Source: Pseudomonadota bacterium
Lineage (GTDB): Bacteria > Pseudomonadota > Alphaproteobacteria > Caulobacterales > Caulobacteraceae
Direction: 5' to 3'
DNA: 64,000 bases
Assembly (NCBI GenBank): GCA_023451375.1
Contig: JAEXZS010000004.1
Location: 71,093 to 135,092, forward strand
The first letter of the stretch is position 1, and each line of letters starts with the position of its first letter. Under the pieces are notes generated by a model. The model worked only from the letters and a program-made list of their open reading frames with translations. It searched no databases and was not told the origin of the DNA. Below are positions 41,538 to 50,998 of the stretch, one piece after another. The translations under genes and the position numbers were made by a program.

Positions 41538-43133
41538 ATGAGCGACGACTCCTATGTGTTTGAAGCGGCGATCGAGACCCCCCAGCCGCGCGACAACAAT
41601 CCCCCGCTGTCGATCTCGGAACTGTCCTTCGCCCTGAAGCGCACGCTGGAGGACCGTTTCGGGCACGTACGCCTGCGGGGCGAGATCTCAAAGGTCAACC
41701 GCCACGCCTCGGGCCATGTCTACCTGACGCTGAAGGACGACAAGGCCTGCATCGACGGGGTGGTCTGGAAGGGTCAGGCGCGGGGCCTCGGCGTGCAGCC
41801 TGAGACGGGGCTGGAGGTCATCGTCACCGGCAAGATCACCTCCTACCCTGCCCGCTCCTCCTACCAGGTCGTGATCGAGACCATGGAGGCGGCGGGCGCG
41901 GGCGCCCTGCTGGCGCAGTTGGAGCGGCTGAAGACCAAGCTGCATGGCGAAGGCTTGTTCGACGCCGCCCGCAAGAAGCCGCTGCCGCCGTTCCCGCGCA
42001 CGATCGGCGTGATCACCAGCCCGACCGGCGCGGTGATCCGCGACATCCTGCACCGGATCTCGGAGCGCTGGCCCTGCCGCGTGATCGTCTGGCCGGTGGT
42101 GGTGCAGGGCGACGCCGCCTGCGGCCAGGTGTCGAACGCCATCCGGGGCTTTGACGCCCTGACGCCGGACGGGGCAATCCCCCGGCCCGACCTGCTGATT
42201 GTCGCGCGCGGCGGCGGCTCGGTCGAGGATCTGTGGTGCTTCAATGACGAGGGGCTGGCGCGCACCGTCGTCGCCGCCCGAATCCCGATCATCTCGGCCG
42301 TGGGGCACGAGACCGACACCACCCTGATCGACTTCGTCTCCGACCGGCGCGCGCCCACGCCGACCGGCGCGGCGGAGATCGCCACGCCGGTGCTGACGGA
42401 CCTGCGCTACGCCCTGTCGGACCTGGACCGCCGCCTGATCCAGGCCGGGGGCCGGCTCATCGAGGATCGCCGCACCCGCCTGCGCGCCGTGGCCCGGGGC
42501 CTGCCCGCCCGGCCGGAGGACCTGCTGGCCCTGGCGCAGCAGCGGCTCGACCATGCCGCCAGCCGGCTGGGTTCCGGCCTGCAGCGGAACGTGGCGCTGC
42601 ACGAACGCCATCTGGCGGTCGCGGCCGGACGGCTTTCGCCGGGCCTGCTGCACACGCGGCTGGCCCGTGGCGACGACCGGCTGGGCGCCGTCGCCGGCCG
42701 GCTTGCCGCCGGCTTGCAAGCCGGGGTGGGGCGTCACGAGCGGCGGTTGCTCCAGATCGCGGGCCGGCTGTCGCCGGAACCGCTGCACCGCCGGCTGGAT
42801 CAGCGCCGGACGCGGCTGGATGCGGTCGGGGCGCGCCTCGACGCCGTCGTCCCCCGCAAGCTGGAGCGCGCGGACGATCGTCTGACCGCCCTTTCGCGCG
42901 CGCTGTCCTCCCTCGATCCCTCACGGCCGAAGCCCGGTTTCGCGCGCATCGAGGACCGCGACGGCGCCTGGATCACCTCAGCCGGCGCCCTGTCCGCCGG
43001 CCAGGCGGTCAAGCTGGTGTTCGGCGACGGCGCGCGCGGCGCGGTCGTCGAAGGCGGCGGAGAGCGTGCGCCTCCGTCCCGGCCCGCGCCTCGGCCAAAG
43101 CCCACGCCGCCCGGCCAAGGCGACCTGTTCTGA
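41538..43133 (+). CDS. xseA: Exodeoxyribonuclease VII large subunit
   Basis: XseA with XseB degrades single-stranded DNA in both directions. The 531-residue protein has an N-terminal OB domain (residues 25-120, LRGEISKVNRHASGHVYLTLKD), the catalytic domain with IGVITSPTGAVIRDILHRI, ARGGGSVEDLWCFNDE and ISAVGHETDTTLIDFVSDRRAPTPTGAAE, and a long arginine/leucine-rich coiled-coil region (about residues 300-460) built of repeated RL-GL-RL units. That region makes it longer than the E. coli protein. xseB is not in the window. Confidence 0.95.
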   Translation: MSDDSYVFEAAIETPQPRDNNPPLSISELSFALKRTLEDRFGHVRLRGEISKVNRHASGHVYLTLKDDKACIDGVVWKGQARGLGVQPETGLEVIVTGKITSYPARSSYQVVIETMEAAGAGALLAQLERLKTKLHGEGLFDAARKKPLPPFPRTIGVITSPTGAVIRDILHRISERWPCRVIVWPVVVQGDAACGQVSNAIRGFDALTPDGAIPRPDLLIVARGGGSVEDLWCFNDEGLARTVVAARIPIISAVGHETDTTLIDFVSDRRAPTPTGAAEIATPVLTDLRYALSDLDRRLIQAGGRLIEDRRTRLRAVARGLPARPEDLLALAQQRLDHAASRLGSGLQRNVALHERHLAVAAGRLSPGLLHTRLARGDDRLGAVAGRLAAGLQAGVGRHERRLLQIAGRLSPEPLHRRLDQRRTRLDAVGARLDAVVPRKLERADDRLTALSRALSSLDPSRPKPGFARIEDRDGAWITSAGALSAGQAVKLVFGDGARGAVVEGGGERAPPSRPAPRPKPTPPGQGDLF

Positions 43134-43216
43134 CCGCCGGGACGATTTCGCCCCTCCCACGGACGACTGCTTCCTGCTAATCGCCCCGCTTCCGAAGGAT
43201 CGCCCGAAAGCGACGA

Positions 43217-43723
43217 ATGAAGATCTCCCGCCTCGCCTACGCCGCCTACGCCTTCGCCGTCGTGGTCATCGTACTGGACCAGCTGACCAAGGCCTGGATC
43301 ATCAGCGGGCTGTCGCTGCAGGAAGTCGGCCGCATCCCGATCCTGCCGCCGATCCTCAACTTCAGCTGGGTCGAGAACACCGGCGTCAGCTTCGGTCTGT
43401 TCGGCGGCGGCGAGGCGCGGTGGGTCCTGACGATCTTCTCCATCGTCGTATCCGCGGGCCTGGCGTGGTGGGCGCTCAAGGCCGACCGGCGCCTGCTGGT
43501 CGCCGCCATCGGCCTGGTCATGGGCGGCGCCCTGGGCAACGTCATCGACCGGGTGCGCTTCGGCTATGTGGTCGATTTCATCGACTTCTCGGGCACGGGG
43601 ATCTTTCCCTGGGTCTTCAACGTGGCCGACAGCGCCATCACCGTCGGGGTCGTCCTGCTGATTCTGGACAGCCTCAAATCCGACCGGCCCGCCCAGGTTG
43701 GCGCGGCCCCCGAAAAGTCGTAA
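43217..43723 (+). CDS. lspA: Lipoprotein signal peptidase (signal peptidase II)
   Basis: Cleaves the signal peptide of prolipoproteins at the lipidated cysteine in the inner membrane. The 168-residue protein has four membrane helices, the motif ENTGVSFGLF, and catalytic aspartates D111 in GNVIDRVRFGYVVDF and D138 in FNVADSAI. The several lipoproteins in this window are its substrates in principle. It precedes a DUF3035 lipoprotein gene by 65 bases. Confidence 0.95.
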   Translation: MKISRLAYAAYAFAVVVIVLDQLTKAWIISGLSLQEVGRIPILPPILNFSWVENTGVSFGLFGGGEARWVLTIFSIVVSAGLAWWALKADRRLLVAAIGLVMGGALGNVIDRVRFGYVVDFIDFSGTGIFPWVFNVADSAITVGVVLLILDSLKSDRPAQVGAAPEKS

Positions 43724-43788
43724 TCAACCCGTCTTCACTATGTGACCCGCGCTCCGGGGGAGCGCCCGCGAAAGCCGAGCCCGACTTC

Positions 43789-44355
43789 ATGCGTATCCGC
43801 AGCCTCGCCGTCCTGTCCCTCGCCGCCACCGCCGCGCTCGCCGTCTCGGCGTGCGGCAGCATCAAGCAGGGAATCGGCCTTGCCAAGGTGGTGCCGGACG
43901 AGTTCGTCACCGTCTCCACCGCGCCCCTGACCGTGCCCCCCGAATACGGCCTGCGCCCGCCCGCGCCGGGCCAGCCGCGCCCGCAGGAGCTGGCGCCGGA
44001 AAGCGCCGCCCGTCAGATCCTGCTCGGCCAGCGCCAGGCCGTCACCCGCACGCCGGGCGAACAGGTGCTGGTCGCCCAGGCGGGGGCCGAACAGGCCGAT
44101 CCGCTGGCCCGCTATGTGATCGACGACGAGTTCGGCGACATCGCCCACAAGGAAGAGAGCTTCGCCGACCGGGTCCTGTTCTGGCGCAAGGACGATCCCT
44201 CGACCCAGGCCCCCACGACACGTCAGACGGCCGAGGGGCAGAGCACCATCGACGCGGCCAGCGAGGCCGCGCGGCTCCAGGCGCTGACCGGCGGCCAGCA
44301 GGCCATCACCATCACGCCGCGCCGTGACGGCGGCTTCAAGCTGCCGGGTCTGTGA
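43789..44355 (+). CDS. DUF3035 family lipoprotein
   Basis: A 188-residue predicted lipoprotein (signal peptide ending AVSAC, C22). The segment VVPDEFVTVSTAPLTVPPEYGLRPPAPGQPRPQEL matches DUF3035, and its position directly after lspA is conserved in alphaproteobacteria. The rest is hydrophilic with no catalytic motif. The role is unknown, perhaps in outer-membrane maintenance. I chose ATG 43789 because it opens the signal peptide. Confidence 0.87.
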   Translation: MRIRSLAVLSLAATAALAVSACGSIKQGIGLAKVVPDEFVTVSTAPLTVPPEYGLRPPAPGQPRPQELAPESAARQILLGQRQAVTRTPGEQVLVAQAGAEQADPLARYVIDDEFGDIAHKEESFADRVLFWRKDDPSTQAPTTRQTAEGQSTIDAASEAARLQALTGGQQAITITPRRDGGFKLPGL

Positions 44356-44419
44356 TCCCTTCGAACTTTCCAGGGACGCCGATCGCGGCGTCGGTCCTCT
44401 CGCTGCCGGAATACAATTG

Positions 44420-45085
44420 ATGCGTCGCGTGCTCACCGCCCTGGCCGCCCTCTCCGTCGCGGCCTCCATCCTGCCCGCAACGGCCTTGGCCCAGACCCAG
44501 CCGGGCGGCCGTGATCGCGCGGACGGCCAGCAGGCCCAGCCCGCCCAGCGCTCGCGCGCGCCGCGTATCGCCCCCCTGCGCCGCCGCCCCAACGCCGGCC
44601 CGTGCCCCTATGTGAAGATCCTCTACGACGCCGCGCGCTACGTGGAGCTGCAGGGCGGTCAGGCCGCCATCGCCAACGTCGGCTACACCGGCGAGATTCA
44701 GGGCGTGTCGTCCGACTGCGCCTATCGTGAGAGCGATCCGATCCGGGTCGACATGAACATCCTGTTCGAGCTCGGCCGCGGCGCCCAGGCGACCGGCGAG
44801 CAGAAGACCTACCGCTACTGGATCGCCGTGACCGAACGGAACAGCGCCGTCCTGGCCAAGGAATATTTCGACCTGCCGGTGAACTTCGAAGGTCGGCGCG
44901 AGACCTCGGTCACCGAGGAACGCACCATCATGATCCCGCGCGCGGACATCACCACCAGCGGCGGCAACTTCGAGGTCCTGATCGGCTTCGAGGTCACCCC
45001 CGAGATGGCTGAGTTCAACCGGTCGGGCAGCCGCTTCCGCGTCAACGCCGGCGCGTCCCAGACGCAAGCCGCCCCGAGCGAATAA
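44420..45085 (+). CDS. Exported protein of unknown function upstream of argS
   Basis: A 221-residue protein with a signal peptide (residues 1-25, LPATALAQ). The mature part contains two cysteines (GPCPYVKILYDAARYVEL and SDCAYRES) and a beta-rich stretch with YRYWIAVTERNSAVLAKEYFDLPVNF and NFEVLIGFEVTPEMAEFN. This type is found in many alphaproteobacteria as a hypothetical Tat/Sec-exported protein. Its TAA shares one base with the argS start (TAATG), so it is translationally coupled to argS. Confidence 0.8.
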   Translation: MRRVLTALAALSVAASILPATALAQTQPGGRDRADGQQAQPAQRSRAPRIAPLRRRPNAGPCPYVKILYDAARYVELQGGQAAIANVGYTGEIQGVSSDCAYRESDPIRVDMNILFELGRGAQATGEQKTYRYWIAVTERNSAVLAKEYFDLPVNFEGRRETSVTEERTIMIPRADITTSGGNFEVLIGFEVTPEMAEFNRSGSRFRVNAGASQTQAAPSE

Positions 45086-46887
45086 TGGCCGATCTGAAGA
45101 CCGTCCTCAGCGAAGCGGTCGCCGCCGCCTTCGCCGCCGAAGGCGTGGACAGGGCGCTGGCCCGGGTCACCCCCTCCGACCGTCCCGACCTGGCCGACTT
45201 CCAGTCGAACGGCGCCCTGGCCGCCGCCAAGGCGCTGAAAGCCAACCCGCGCGAGCTGGCCGCCAGGATCGCCGACCGTCTCGCCGGCGATCCCAGACTG
45301 GCGTCCGTCGAGGTGGCCGGCCCCGGCTTCATCAACCTGAAGCTCTCCGACGCCGCCCTGGCCGTGCGCGCGGCGGCAGTCGCCGCCGACGCCGATCACG
45401 CGGGCGCCGCGATGGTCGCCGAGCCGCGCAAGGTGGTCATCGACTACGCCGGCCCGAACGTGGCCAAGCCGATGCACGTCGGCCACCTGCGCTCCTCCAT
45501 CATCGGCGAGAGCCTCAAGCGGCTCTTCCGCTTCCGGGGCGACCGGGTCTGGGGCGACGCCCACTTCGGCGACTGGGGCTTCCAGATGGGCCTGTTGATC
45601 GTCGCCTGCGGGGACGAGGGCTTGGCGGACGCCTTCATGGCCGACGGCGACGGCCCCTTCCCGGCGGACAGCCCGGTCACGCTGGAGGACCTGGAGCGCC
45701 TTTACCCGCTGGCCGCCGCCAAGGCCAAGGAAGACCCCGCCTACCGCGACCGAGCCCGCAAGGCGACCGCGGAGCTGCAGGCCGGACGTCCCGGCTATCG
45801 CGCGCTGTGGAAGCATTTCGTGGCTGTCAGCCGGACGGCGCTGGAGCGCGAGTTCGGCGCCCTGTCGGTGACCTTCGACCTGTGGAACGGCGAGAGCGAC
45901 GCCGATCCCCTGATGCCGGAGATGCTGGAGCATCTCAAGGCGACCGGCCTGCTCGTCGGGGACGACGGGGCCCAGGTGGTCCACGTCGCCCGGCTCGGCG
46001 AGACCCGCAAGAAAAAGCTGGCCGACGGCTCGGTGATCGAGGCGCCCAGCCCGCCGCCGCTGCTGGTGGTCAGCTCCGAAGGCTCGGCCATGTACGGCAC
46101 GACCGACCTGGCCACGATCCTGGATCGTAAGAAGGCGATCGGCCCGGACCTCATCCTCTACGTGGTCGACGAGCGCCAGGCCGAGCATTTCGAACAGGTG
46201 TTCCGGGCCGCCTATCTGGCCGGCTACGCCGCCGAGGGATCGCTGGAGCACCTGGGCTTCGGCACCATGAACGGGCCGGACGGAAAGCCCTTCAAGACCC
46301 GCGCGGGCGGCGTGCTGAAGCTGCACGACCTGATCACCATGGCCACCGACAAGGCCCGCGAACGCCTGCATGAGGCGAAGCTGGGCGACGACCTGCCGCC
46401 CGAGGAGTTCGAGGCCATCGCCCACAAGGTGGCCATCGCCGCGCTGAAGTTCGCGGATCTGTCGAACGCCCGCACCACCAGCTACGTCTTCGACCTCGAC
46501 CGCTTCACGAGCTTCGAGGGCAAGACCGGGCCGTACCTGCTGTACCAGGCGGTGCGGATCAAATCCCTGCTTCGCAAGGCCGCCGGTCAGGGCGCGACGG
46601 AAGGCCCGATCGCCATCGCCGAGCCGGCTGAGCGCGACCTGGCCCTGACGCTGGACGCCTTTTCGGCGGCCGTCTCAGACGCCTACGATAAGCGAATGCC
46701 GCACCTGGTGGCCGAGCACGCCTACCGGATCGCCCAGTCCTTCTCGAAGTTCTACGCCGCCTGCCCGGTGCTGGCCGCGCCTGATGAGGCGACGCGCGGC
46801 TCGCGCCTGGCGCTGGCGGCAGCCGCCCTGCGGCAGTTGGAGACGGCGCTGAACCTGTTGGGGATCGACACGCCGGAGCGGATGTAG
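45085..46887 (+). CDS. argS: Arginyl-tRNA synthetase
   Basis: Charges tRNA-Arg. The 600-residue class I enzyme has the N-terminal Add-1 domain (FQSNGALAAAKALK), the HIGH motif as HVGH at 131-134 (GPNVAKPMHVGHLRSS), the divergent KMSKS region around PFKTRAGGVLKL, and the C-terminal anticodon domain with ALKFADLSNARTTSYVFDLDRF. In many alphaproteobacteria argS precedes a SPOR-nagZ-scpAB cluster; here that cluster is 17 kb away on the other strand. Confidence 0.96.
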   Translation: MADLKTVLSEAVAAAFAAEGVDRALARVTPSDRPDLADFQSNGALAAAKALKANPRELAARIADRLAGDPRLASVEVAGPGFINLKLSDAALAVRAAAVAADADHAGAAMVAEPRKVVIDYAGPNVAKPMHVGHLRSSIIGESLKRLFRFRGDRVWGDAHFGDWGFQMGLLIVACGDEGLADAFMADGDGPFPADSPVTLEDLERLYPLAAAKAKEDPAYRDRARKATAELQAGRPGYRALWKHFVAVSRTALEREFGALSVTFDLWNGESDADPLMPEMLEHLKATGLLVGDDGAQVVHVARLGETRKKKLADGSVIEAPSPPPLLVVSSEGSAMYGTTDLATILDRKKAIGPDLILYVVDERQAEHFEQVFRAAYLAGYAAEGSLEHLGFGTMNGPDGKPFKTRAGGVLKLHDLITMATDKARERLHEAKLGDDLPPEEFEAIAHKVAIAALKFADLSNARTTSYVFDLDRFTSFEGKTGPYLLYQAVRIKSLLRKAAGQGATEGPIAIAEPAERDLALTLDAFSAAVSDAYDKRMPHLVAEHAYRIAQSFSKFYAACPVLAAPDEATRGSRLALAAAALRQLETALNLLGIDTPERM

Positions 46888-46889
46888 GT

Positions 46890-47045
46890 TCAGTCCGGCT
46901 TATCTTCGGAGAAGGCGTCGTCCACCTCTTCCTCGGTGATGCGTTTCTTGGGATCGCCGGGCTGACCCAGGTTCTGTTCCTCGGTGCCGTCGCCCATCAC
47001 TCCAGGCGTGGTGACAGTCTTGGGCTCGTCTTGTTTGTCGGCCAT
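46890..47045 (-). CDS. Very small acidic protein of unknown function
   Basis: A 51-residue hydrophilic protein (MADKQDEPKTVTTPG at the start, then RITEEEVDDAFSEDKPD at the end), rich in Asp and Glu with no hydrophobic segment, so probably disordered and cytoplasmic. AGGAG lies 10 bases before ATG 47045, which is good support for translation. It is convergent with argS, ending 2 bases from its stop, and divergent from the deaminase gene. I do not recognise a family. Confidence 0.65.
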   Translation of the reverse strand: MADKQDEPKTVTTPGVMGDGTEEQNLGQPGDPKKRITEEEVDDAFSEDKPD

Positions 47046-47118
47046 GACAGTGCTCCTGTTGCGGGACCCTGAACGCCCGCCCGCCGCCGCTGTTCCTCTC
47101 CAGACCGTGAGGCCCCCG

Positions 47119-48135
47119 ATGCCAGCTCTCGACGCCTACATCGCCGGCCTGCCCAAGGCCGAGCTGCACCTGCATATCGAAGGCTCGCTGGAGCCCGAAC
47201 TGATGTTCGAGCTGGCCAAGCGCAACGGGGTCGAGATCCCCTTCGACAGCGTCGAGGCGGTGCGGGCGGCCTATGATTTCTCGAACCTGCAGGACTTCCT
47301 GGACATCTACTACGCCGGCGCCGCCGTGTTGCTGACGCGGCGGGACTTCGAGGACCTGGCCTTCGCCTATTTCCAGCGCGCCGCCGCCGACAACGTCCGC
47401 CACGCCGAGATCTTCTTCGATCCGCAGACCCACACCGATCGCGGCGTGCCGATGGCCGAGGTGATCGAAGGCCTTCTGAGCGGCATGGGCCGCGCCGAGG
47501 CCGAGCTGGGCGTCACCTCCAAGCTGATCCTCTGCTTCCTGCGCCACCTCGACGAAGCCGCCGCCTTCGCGACGCTGGAGGCGGCGGCGCCGTGGCTGGA
47601 TCGCATCGCGGGCGTGGGGCTGGATTCGTCCGAAGTCGGCCACCCGCCGTCCAAGTTCGCGCGCGTCTTCGCCCGCGCCGGAGAACTGGGCCTGAAGCGC
47701 GTCGCCCACGCCGGAGAGGAAGGTCCGCCGGAGTATGTCCACGAAGCGCTGGACCTGCTGCACATCGACCGCATGGACCACGGCAACCGCTCGATGGAGG
47801 ACGAGGCGCTGATCGCGCGCCTGGCCGGCGCCCGGATGACCCTGACGGTCTGCCCCCTGTCGAACCTCAAGCTTTGCGTCGTGGACGACCTGAAGGACCA
47901 CCCGGTCCCCGAGATGCTGCGCCGGGGCCTGCACGTCACCCTGAACTCGGACGACCCCGCCTATTTCGGCGGCTATGTGAACGACAACTACATCCAGCTG
48001 GCGACGGCGGTGGGCCTGACCCGCGAGCAGGTCACCCTGATGGCGAAGAACAGCTTCGAGGGCTCGTTCCTCAGCGACGCGGAGAAGGCGGCGCGGGTGG
48101 CGGAGGTGGAAGCGTATGCGAAGGCGCGGCCCTGA
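47119..48135 (+). CDS. add: Adenosine/adenine deaminase
   Basis: Deaminates adenosine (or adenine) in purine salvage. The 338-residue TIM-barrel metal enzyme has zinc ligands H17 and H19 in AELHLHIEGS, the catalytic HAGEEGPPEY, MDHGNRS and the distal aspartates in LNSDDPAYFGGY. The last motif and the size also fit the adenine deaminase branch, so the base versus nucleoside preference is open. ATG 47119 has GAGG upstream. It overlaps no neighbour but ends next to convergent pncA. Confidence 0.92.
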   Translation: MPALDAYIAGLPKAELHLHIEGSLEPELMFELAKRNGVEIPFDSVEAVRAAYDFSNLQDFLDIYYAGAAVLLTRRDFEDLAFAYFQRAAADNVRHAEIFFDPQTHTDRGVPMAEVIEGLLSGMGRAEAELGVTSKLILCFLRHLDEAAAFATLEAAAPWLDRIAGVGLDSSEVGHPPSKFARVFARAGELGLKRVAHAGEEGPPEYVHEALDLLHIDRMDHGNRSMEDEALIARLAGARMTLTVCPLSNLKLCVVDDLKDHPVPEMLRRGLHVTLNSDDPAYFGGYVNDNYIQLATAVGLTREQVTLMAKNSFEGSFLSDAEKAARVAEVEAYAKARP

Positions 48136-48765
48136 TCACGCCAGCGCGGCGGCCTCGACCTCTGCTATTCCCAGGGCCCTGAGGCTCTCCCGCGCCGCCC
48201 TTTCGGTGGCCGGCGCGATCGGTCGGCTCGCGTCGCCCACGACGACGGCCTTGAACCCTTCCCGCACCGCATCTTCGGCGGTGAAGCGGACGCAGTAGTC
48301 ATAGGCCAAGCCCGCCAGAACCACCCGCCTCGCCCCGATCTGCCGCAACAGGCCGGTCAGTCCGGTCGGCGTTCGGTGGTCGTTCTCGAAGAAGCCCGAA
48401 TAGCTGTCGACCCCCGGATTGTAGCCCTTCCGCACGATCGCCAGCGCCTTGCGCGTCGCCGGCGCGACGGTTGGATGGAACTCCGCCCCGACCGTTCCCT
48501 GAACGCAATGGTCCGGCCACAGCATCTGTCGGCCGTAGGCGACCTCGATCTCGGTGAAGGGCCAGGCGCCCTCATGGTTGGAGGCGAAAGAGATCTGGTC
48601 CGGCGTGTGCCAGTCCTGGGTCACGATCACCTTGTCGAACCGCTCCGCCAGCCGGTTGATCAGCGGCATCACGCCCGCCCCGCCTGGGACCGCCAGACTG
48701 CCGCCCTCGCAGAAGTCGTTCTGCGGATCGATGATCAGGAGCGCGTCGGCGGGATCGATCTTCAT
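48136..48765 (-). CDS. pncA: Nicotinamidase/pyrazinamidase
   Basis: Hydrolyses nicotinamide to nicotinate for NAD salvage. The 209-residue protein shows the catalytic triad D13 (IIDPQNDF), K113 (VRKGYNP) and C158 (LAYDYCVRFTA), and metal ligands D51, H53 and H64 (DWHTPDQISFASNH). The ATG shares its first base with the fbp stop (TGATG), so it is coupled to fbp. Confidence 0.95.
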   Translation of the reverse strand: MKIDPADALLIIDPQNDFCEGGSLAVPGGAGVMPLINRLAERFDKVIVTQDWHTPDQISFASNHEGAWPFTEIEVAYGRQMLWPDHCVQGTVGAEFHPTVAPATRKALAIVRKGYNPGVDSYSGFFENDHRTPTGLTGLLRQIGARRVVLAGLAYDYCVRFTAEDAVREGFKAVVVGDASRPIAPATERAARESLRALGIAEVEAAALA

Positions 48766-49730
48766 CAGGCGCCCGCGTAGGCGTCGATCTCGTTGGCCGA
48801 TCCCAGGGCCACCGCGATCCGCTGGTGCAGCTGCTCGGGCTGAATGTCCAGGATCGGCTGGGTTCCGTCGGTCGTCGCCCTTCCCCCGGCCTGCTCGACC
48901 AGGAAGGCCATCGGATTGCCCTCGTACATCAGGCGCAGCTTGCCGGGCTTGTTCGGCTCGCGCTTGTCCCAGGGGTACAGGAAGACACCCCCGCGCATCA
49001 GGATGCGGTGCACGTCCGCCACCATGGCCGCGACCCAGCGCATGTTGAAGTTCTTGCCTCGCGGGCCGTCGGCGCCCTTCAGCACGCCGGCGACATAGCG
49101 TTGCACGGGCTCGGACCAGTGACGCAGGTTCGACATGTTGATGGCGAACTCCTTCGTGTCCGCCGCGATGGCGATGTCGTCGTGCGTCAGCAGCCAGCGC
49201 CCATCTTGCGACAGGGTGAAGCCGCGCACCCCCTGCCCCGTCGTCAGCACCAGCATGGTCTGGGCGCCGTAAAGCGCATAGAGGGCCGCGACCTGGTCCC
49301 GCCCCGGCTGCAGGAAATCGGCCTCGGACGGCGTCCCGCCCGGCGCCTTCAGCACCGAGACGATGGTGCCCACCGGCGCGTTGATGTCGATGTTGGACGA
49401 GCCGTCGAGCGGGTCGAACAGCACCAGGTACTCGCCCGCTTGGTCGGCCGGCTGCACCGTCTCCATCTCTTCGGACGCCACGCCCGCCACGAGGGGGCAG
49501 GCCAGCAGCGCGTCGGTGAGGATGTCGTTGGAAATGACGTCGAGCTGCTTCTGCTCCTCGTCCTGCACGTTGACGGCGCCCGACGCGCCCAGGGCGCCGG
49601 CCAACGCCCCGCCCGACACCACCTTGCGGATGTCGACGCAGGCCTGGGCGGCGACGGTCAGCACCGTCTTCAAACCCTCTGGAACGTCCAGGGCGGCGAG
49701 ATGGTCATCGAGGCTGAGGCGATCGGTCAT
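48765..49730 (-). CDS. fbp: Class I fructose-1,6-bisphosphatase
   Basis: Gluconeogenic enzyme converting fructose-1,6-bisphosphate to fructose-6-phosphate. The 321-residue protein carries the metal motif DPLDGSSNIDINAPVGT and the substrate region KLRLMYEGNPMAFLVEQAGG. An N-terminal glutamate for metal binding is seen in VASEEME. It is the first gene of a two-gene unit with pncA. A 123-base gap separates it from the esterase gene on the same strand. Confidence 0.95.
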   Translation of the reverse strand: MTDRLSLDDHLAALDVPEGLKTVLTVAAQACVDIRKVVSGGALAGALGASGAVNVQDEEQKQLDVISNDILTDALLACPLVAGVASEEMETVQPADQAGEYLVLFDPLDGSSNIDINAPVGTIVSVLKAPGGTPSEADFLQPGRDQVAALYALYGAQTMLVLTTGQGVRGFTLSQDGRWLLTHDDIAIAADTKEFAINMSNLRHWSEPVQRYVAGVLKGADGPRGKNFNMRWVAAMVADVHRILMRGGVFLYPWDKREPNKPGKLRLMYEGNPMAFLVEQAGGRATTDGTQPILDIQPEQLHQRIAVALGSANEIDAYAGA

Positions 49731-49853
49731 TGGGGTCCTGAGGGGAAGCTGGCGCTGACCCGTTCATGGCCGGACCGCTTTGCGACGGCAACTGCGCGGC
49801 GCGAAAAAGCGCGCGTTCCAGGCGTCCCGTTCGCTCCTCCGGCCTTTGCGGCA

Positions 49854-50885
49854 TCAGATCGGCAGCACCGCCGTGCTGAACGCCCGCTTCAGTTCGTGCG
49901 CGGCGAAGGTCTGGGCCGCCGCCGCGTCCGGCACCACCAGTCCCATGCCGAAGAACTCGTGCGTCGAGCCGTGGAACGTCTTGTGCCGCACGTCCACGCC
50001 GGCCTGCTCCAGCCGCTCCGCCAGCAGTTCGCCCTCCGACCGCAGCGGGTCGATCTCGGCGCAGATCACCGTCGCGCTGGGCAGGCCGATCAGGTCCGCC
50101 TCGACCAGGTTGATCCGCGGGTCGGCGGTTTCGGCCTCGTCGTTGAACGTGTGCTTCACGAACCATTCCATCACCGGCTTGTTCAGGGGCTTGGCCGTGG
50201 CGTTCTCGATGTAGGACGGCGTGTTCATGTCGTTGCCGGCCAACGGATAGACCAGCACCATGTGGCACGGCGCCTGCACGCCCTCGTCCCGCGCGCGGAT
50301 GGCCGTGGCGCAGGCCAGGTTGCCGCCGGCGCTCTCGCCCATGATCGCCACCTTCTGCGGGTCGCCGCCGAAGGCCTGGGCGTTGTCCACCAGCCATTTC
50401 CACGCCGCGAAGGCGTCCTCGTGGGCCGCAGGGAACCTATGTTCCGGCGCCTGACGATAGTGGACCGAGACCACCACCACATCGGCGAAGCGGGCGATGC
50501 CGCGCGGGCTGGAATCATAGACGTCCAGATCGGCGATCACGAAGCCGCCGCCGTGGAAATAGACCACCACCGGCTTGATGTCGGGATCGTTGCTCTTGGG
50601 CCGATAGACGCGCGCCCGCAGCGGACCGGCCGCGCCGGGAATGGTGATGTCCTGTGTCGCGACCCCAAGAGTCGGGTCCTCGCGCTCGCGCGACGAGCCC
50701 AGCATCTTCTTGACGGCGTCGGCGGGCGTCGGCTGCAACCGCGCCTCCCGCGGCGACAGGGTCTCGATCGGCTTGGGTCCCAGGGCGGCGAATTCGTCCA
50801 GCACCTTCTGCATCGGGATGTCGGCCTTCGCGGGATGGGTGCGCGGCTTGCCGGAGTCGCCGAACAGCTTGTCGAGGATCGACAT
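49854..50885 (-). CDS. HSL-family alpha/beta hydrolase (esterase/lipase)
   Basis: A 343-residue esterase of the hormone-sensitive-lipase group. The oxyanion motif HGGGF, the nucleophile elbow GESAGGN, the acid in CAEIDPLRSEGE and the histidine in HGSTHEFFGM are all present. It probably hydrolyses short acyl esters in the cytoplasm. I chose ATG 50885 (MSILDKLFGDSGKP); an in-frame ATG 18 codons upstream lacks a ribosome site. It is divergent from the gcv riboswitch. Confidence 0.92.
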   Translation of the reverse strand: MSILDKLFGDSGKPRTHPAKADIPMQKVLDEFAALGPKPIETLSPREARLQPTPADAVKKMLGSSREREDPTLGVATQDITIPGAAGPLRARVYRPKSNDPDIKPVVVYFHGGGFVIADLDVYDSSPRGIARFADVVVVSVHYRQAPEHRFPAAHEDAFAAWKWLVDNAQAFGGDPQKVAIMGESAGGNLACATAIRARDEGVQAPCHMVLVYPLAGNDMNTPSYIENATAKPLNKPVMEWFVKHTFNDEAETADPRINLVEADLIGLPSATVICAEIDPLRSEGELLAERLEQAGVDVRHKTFHGSTHEFFGMGLVVPDAAAAQTFAAHELKRAFSTAVLPI

Positions 50886-50998
50886 GTTGGATGGTCCTTG
50901 GCTCGGATGGGTGTCGCCGAACCAACCCGCCCCTCGCATCCTTGTTCCCCCTCACGCTTGACTCCGGCCCGGAGTCGGGGCCTTAGCTCGCGGGCTCT

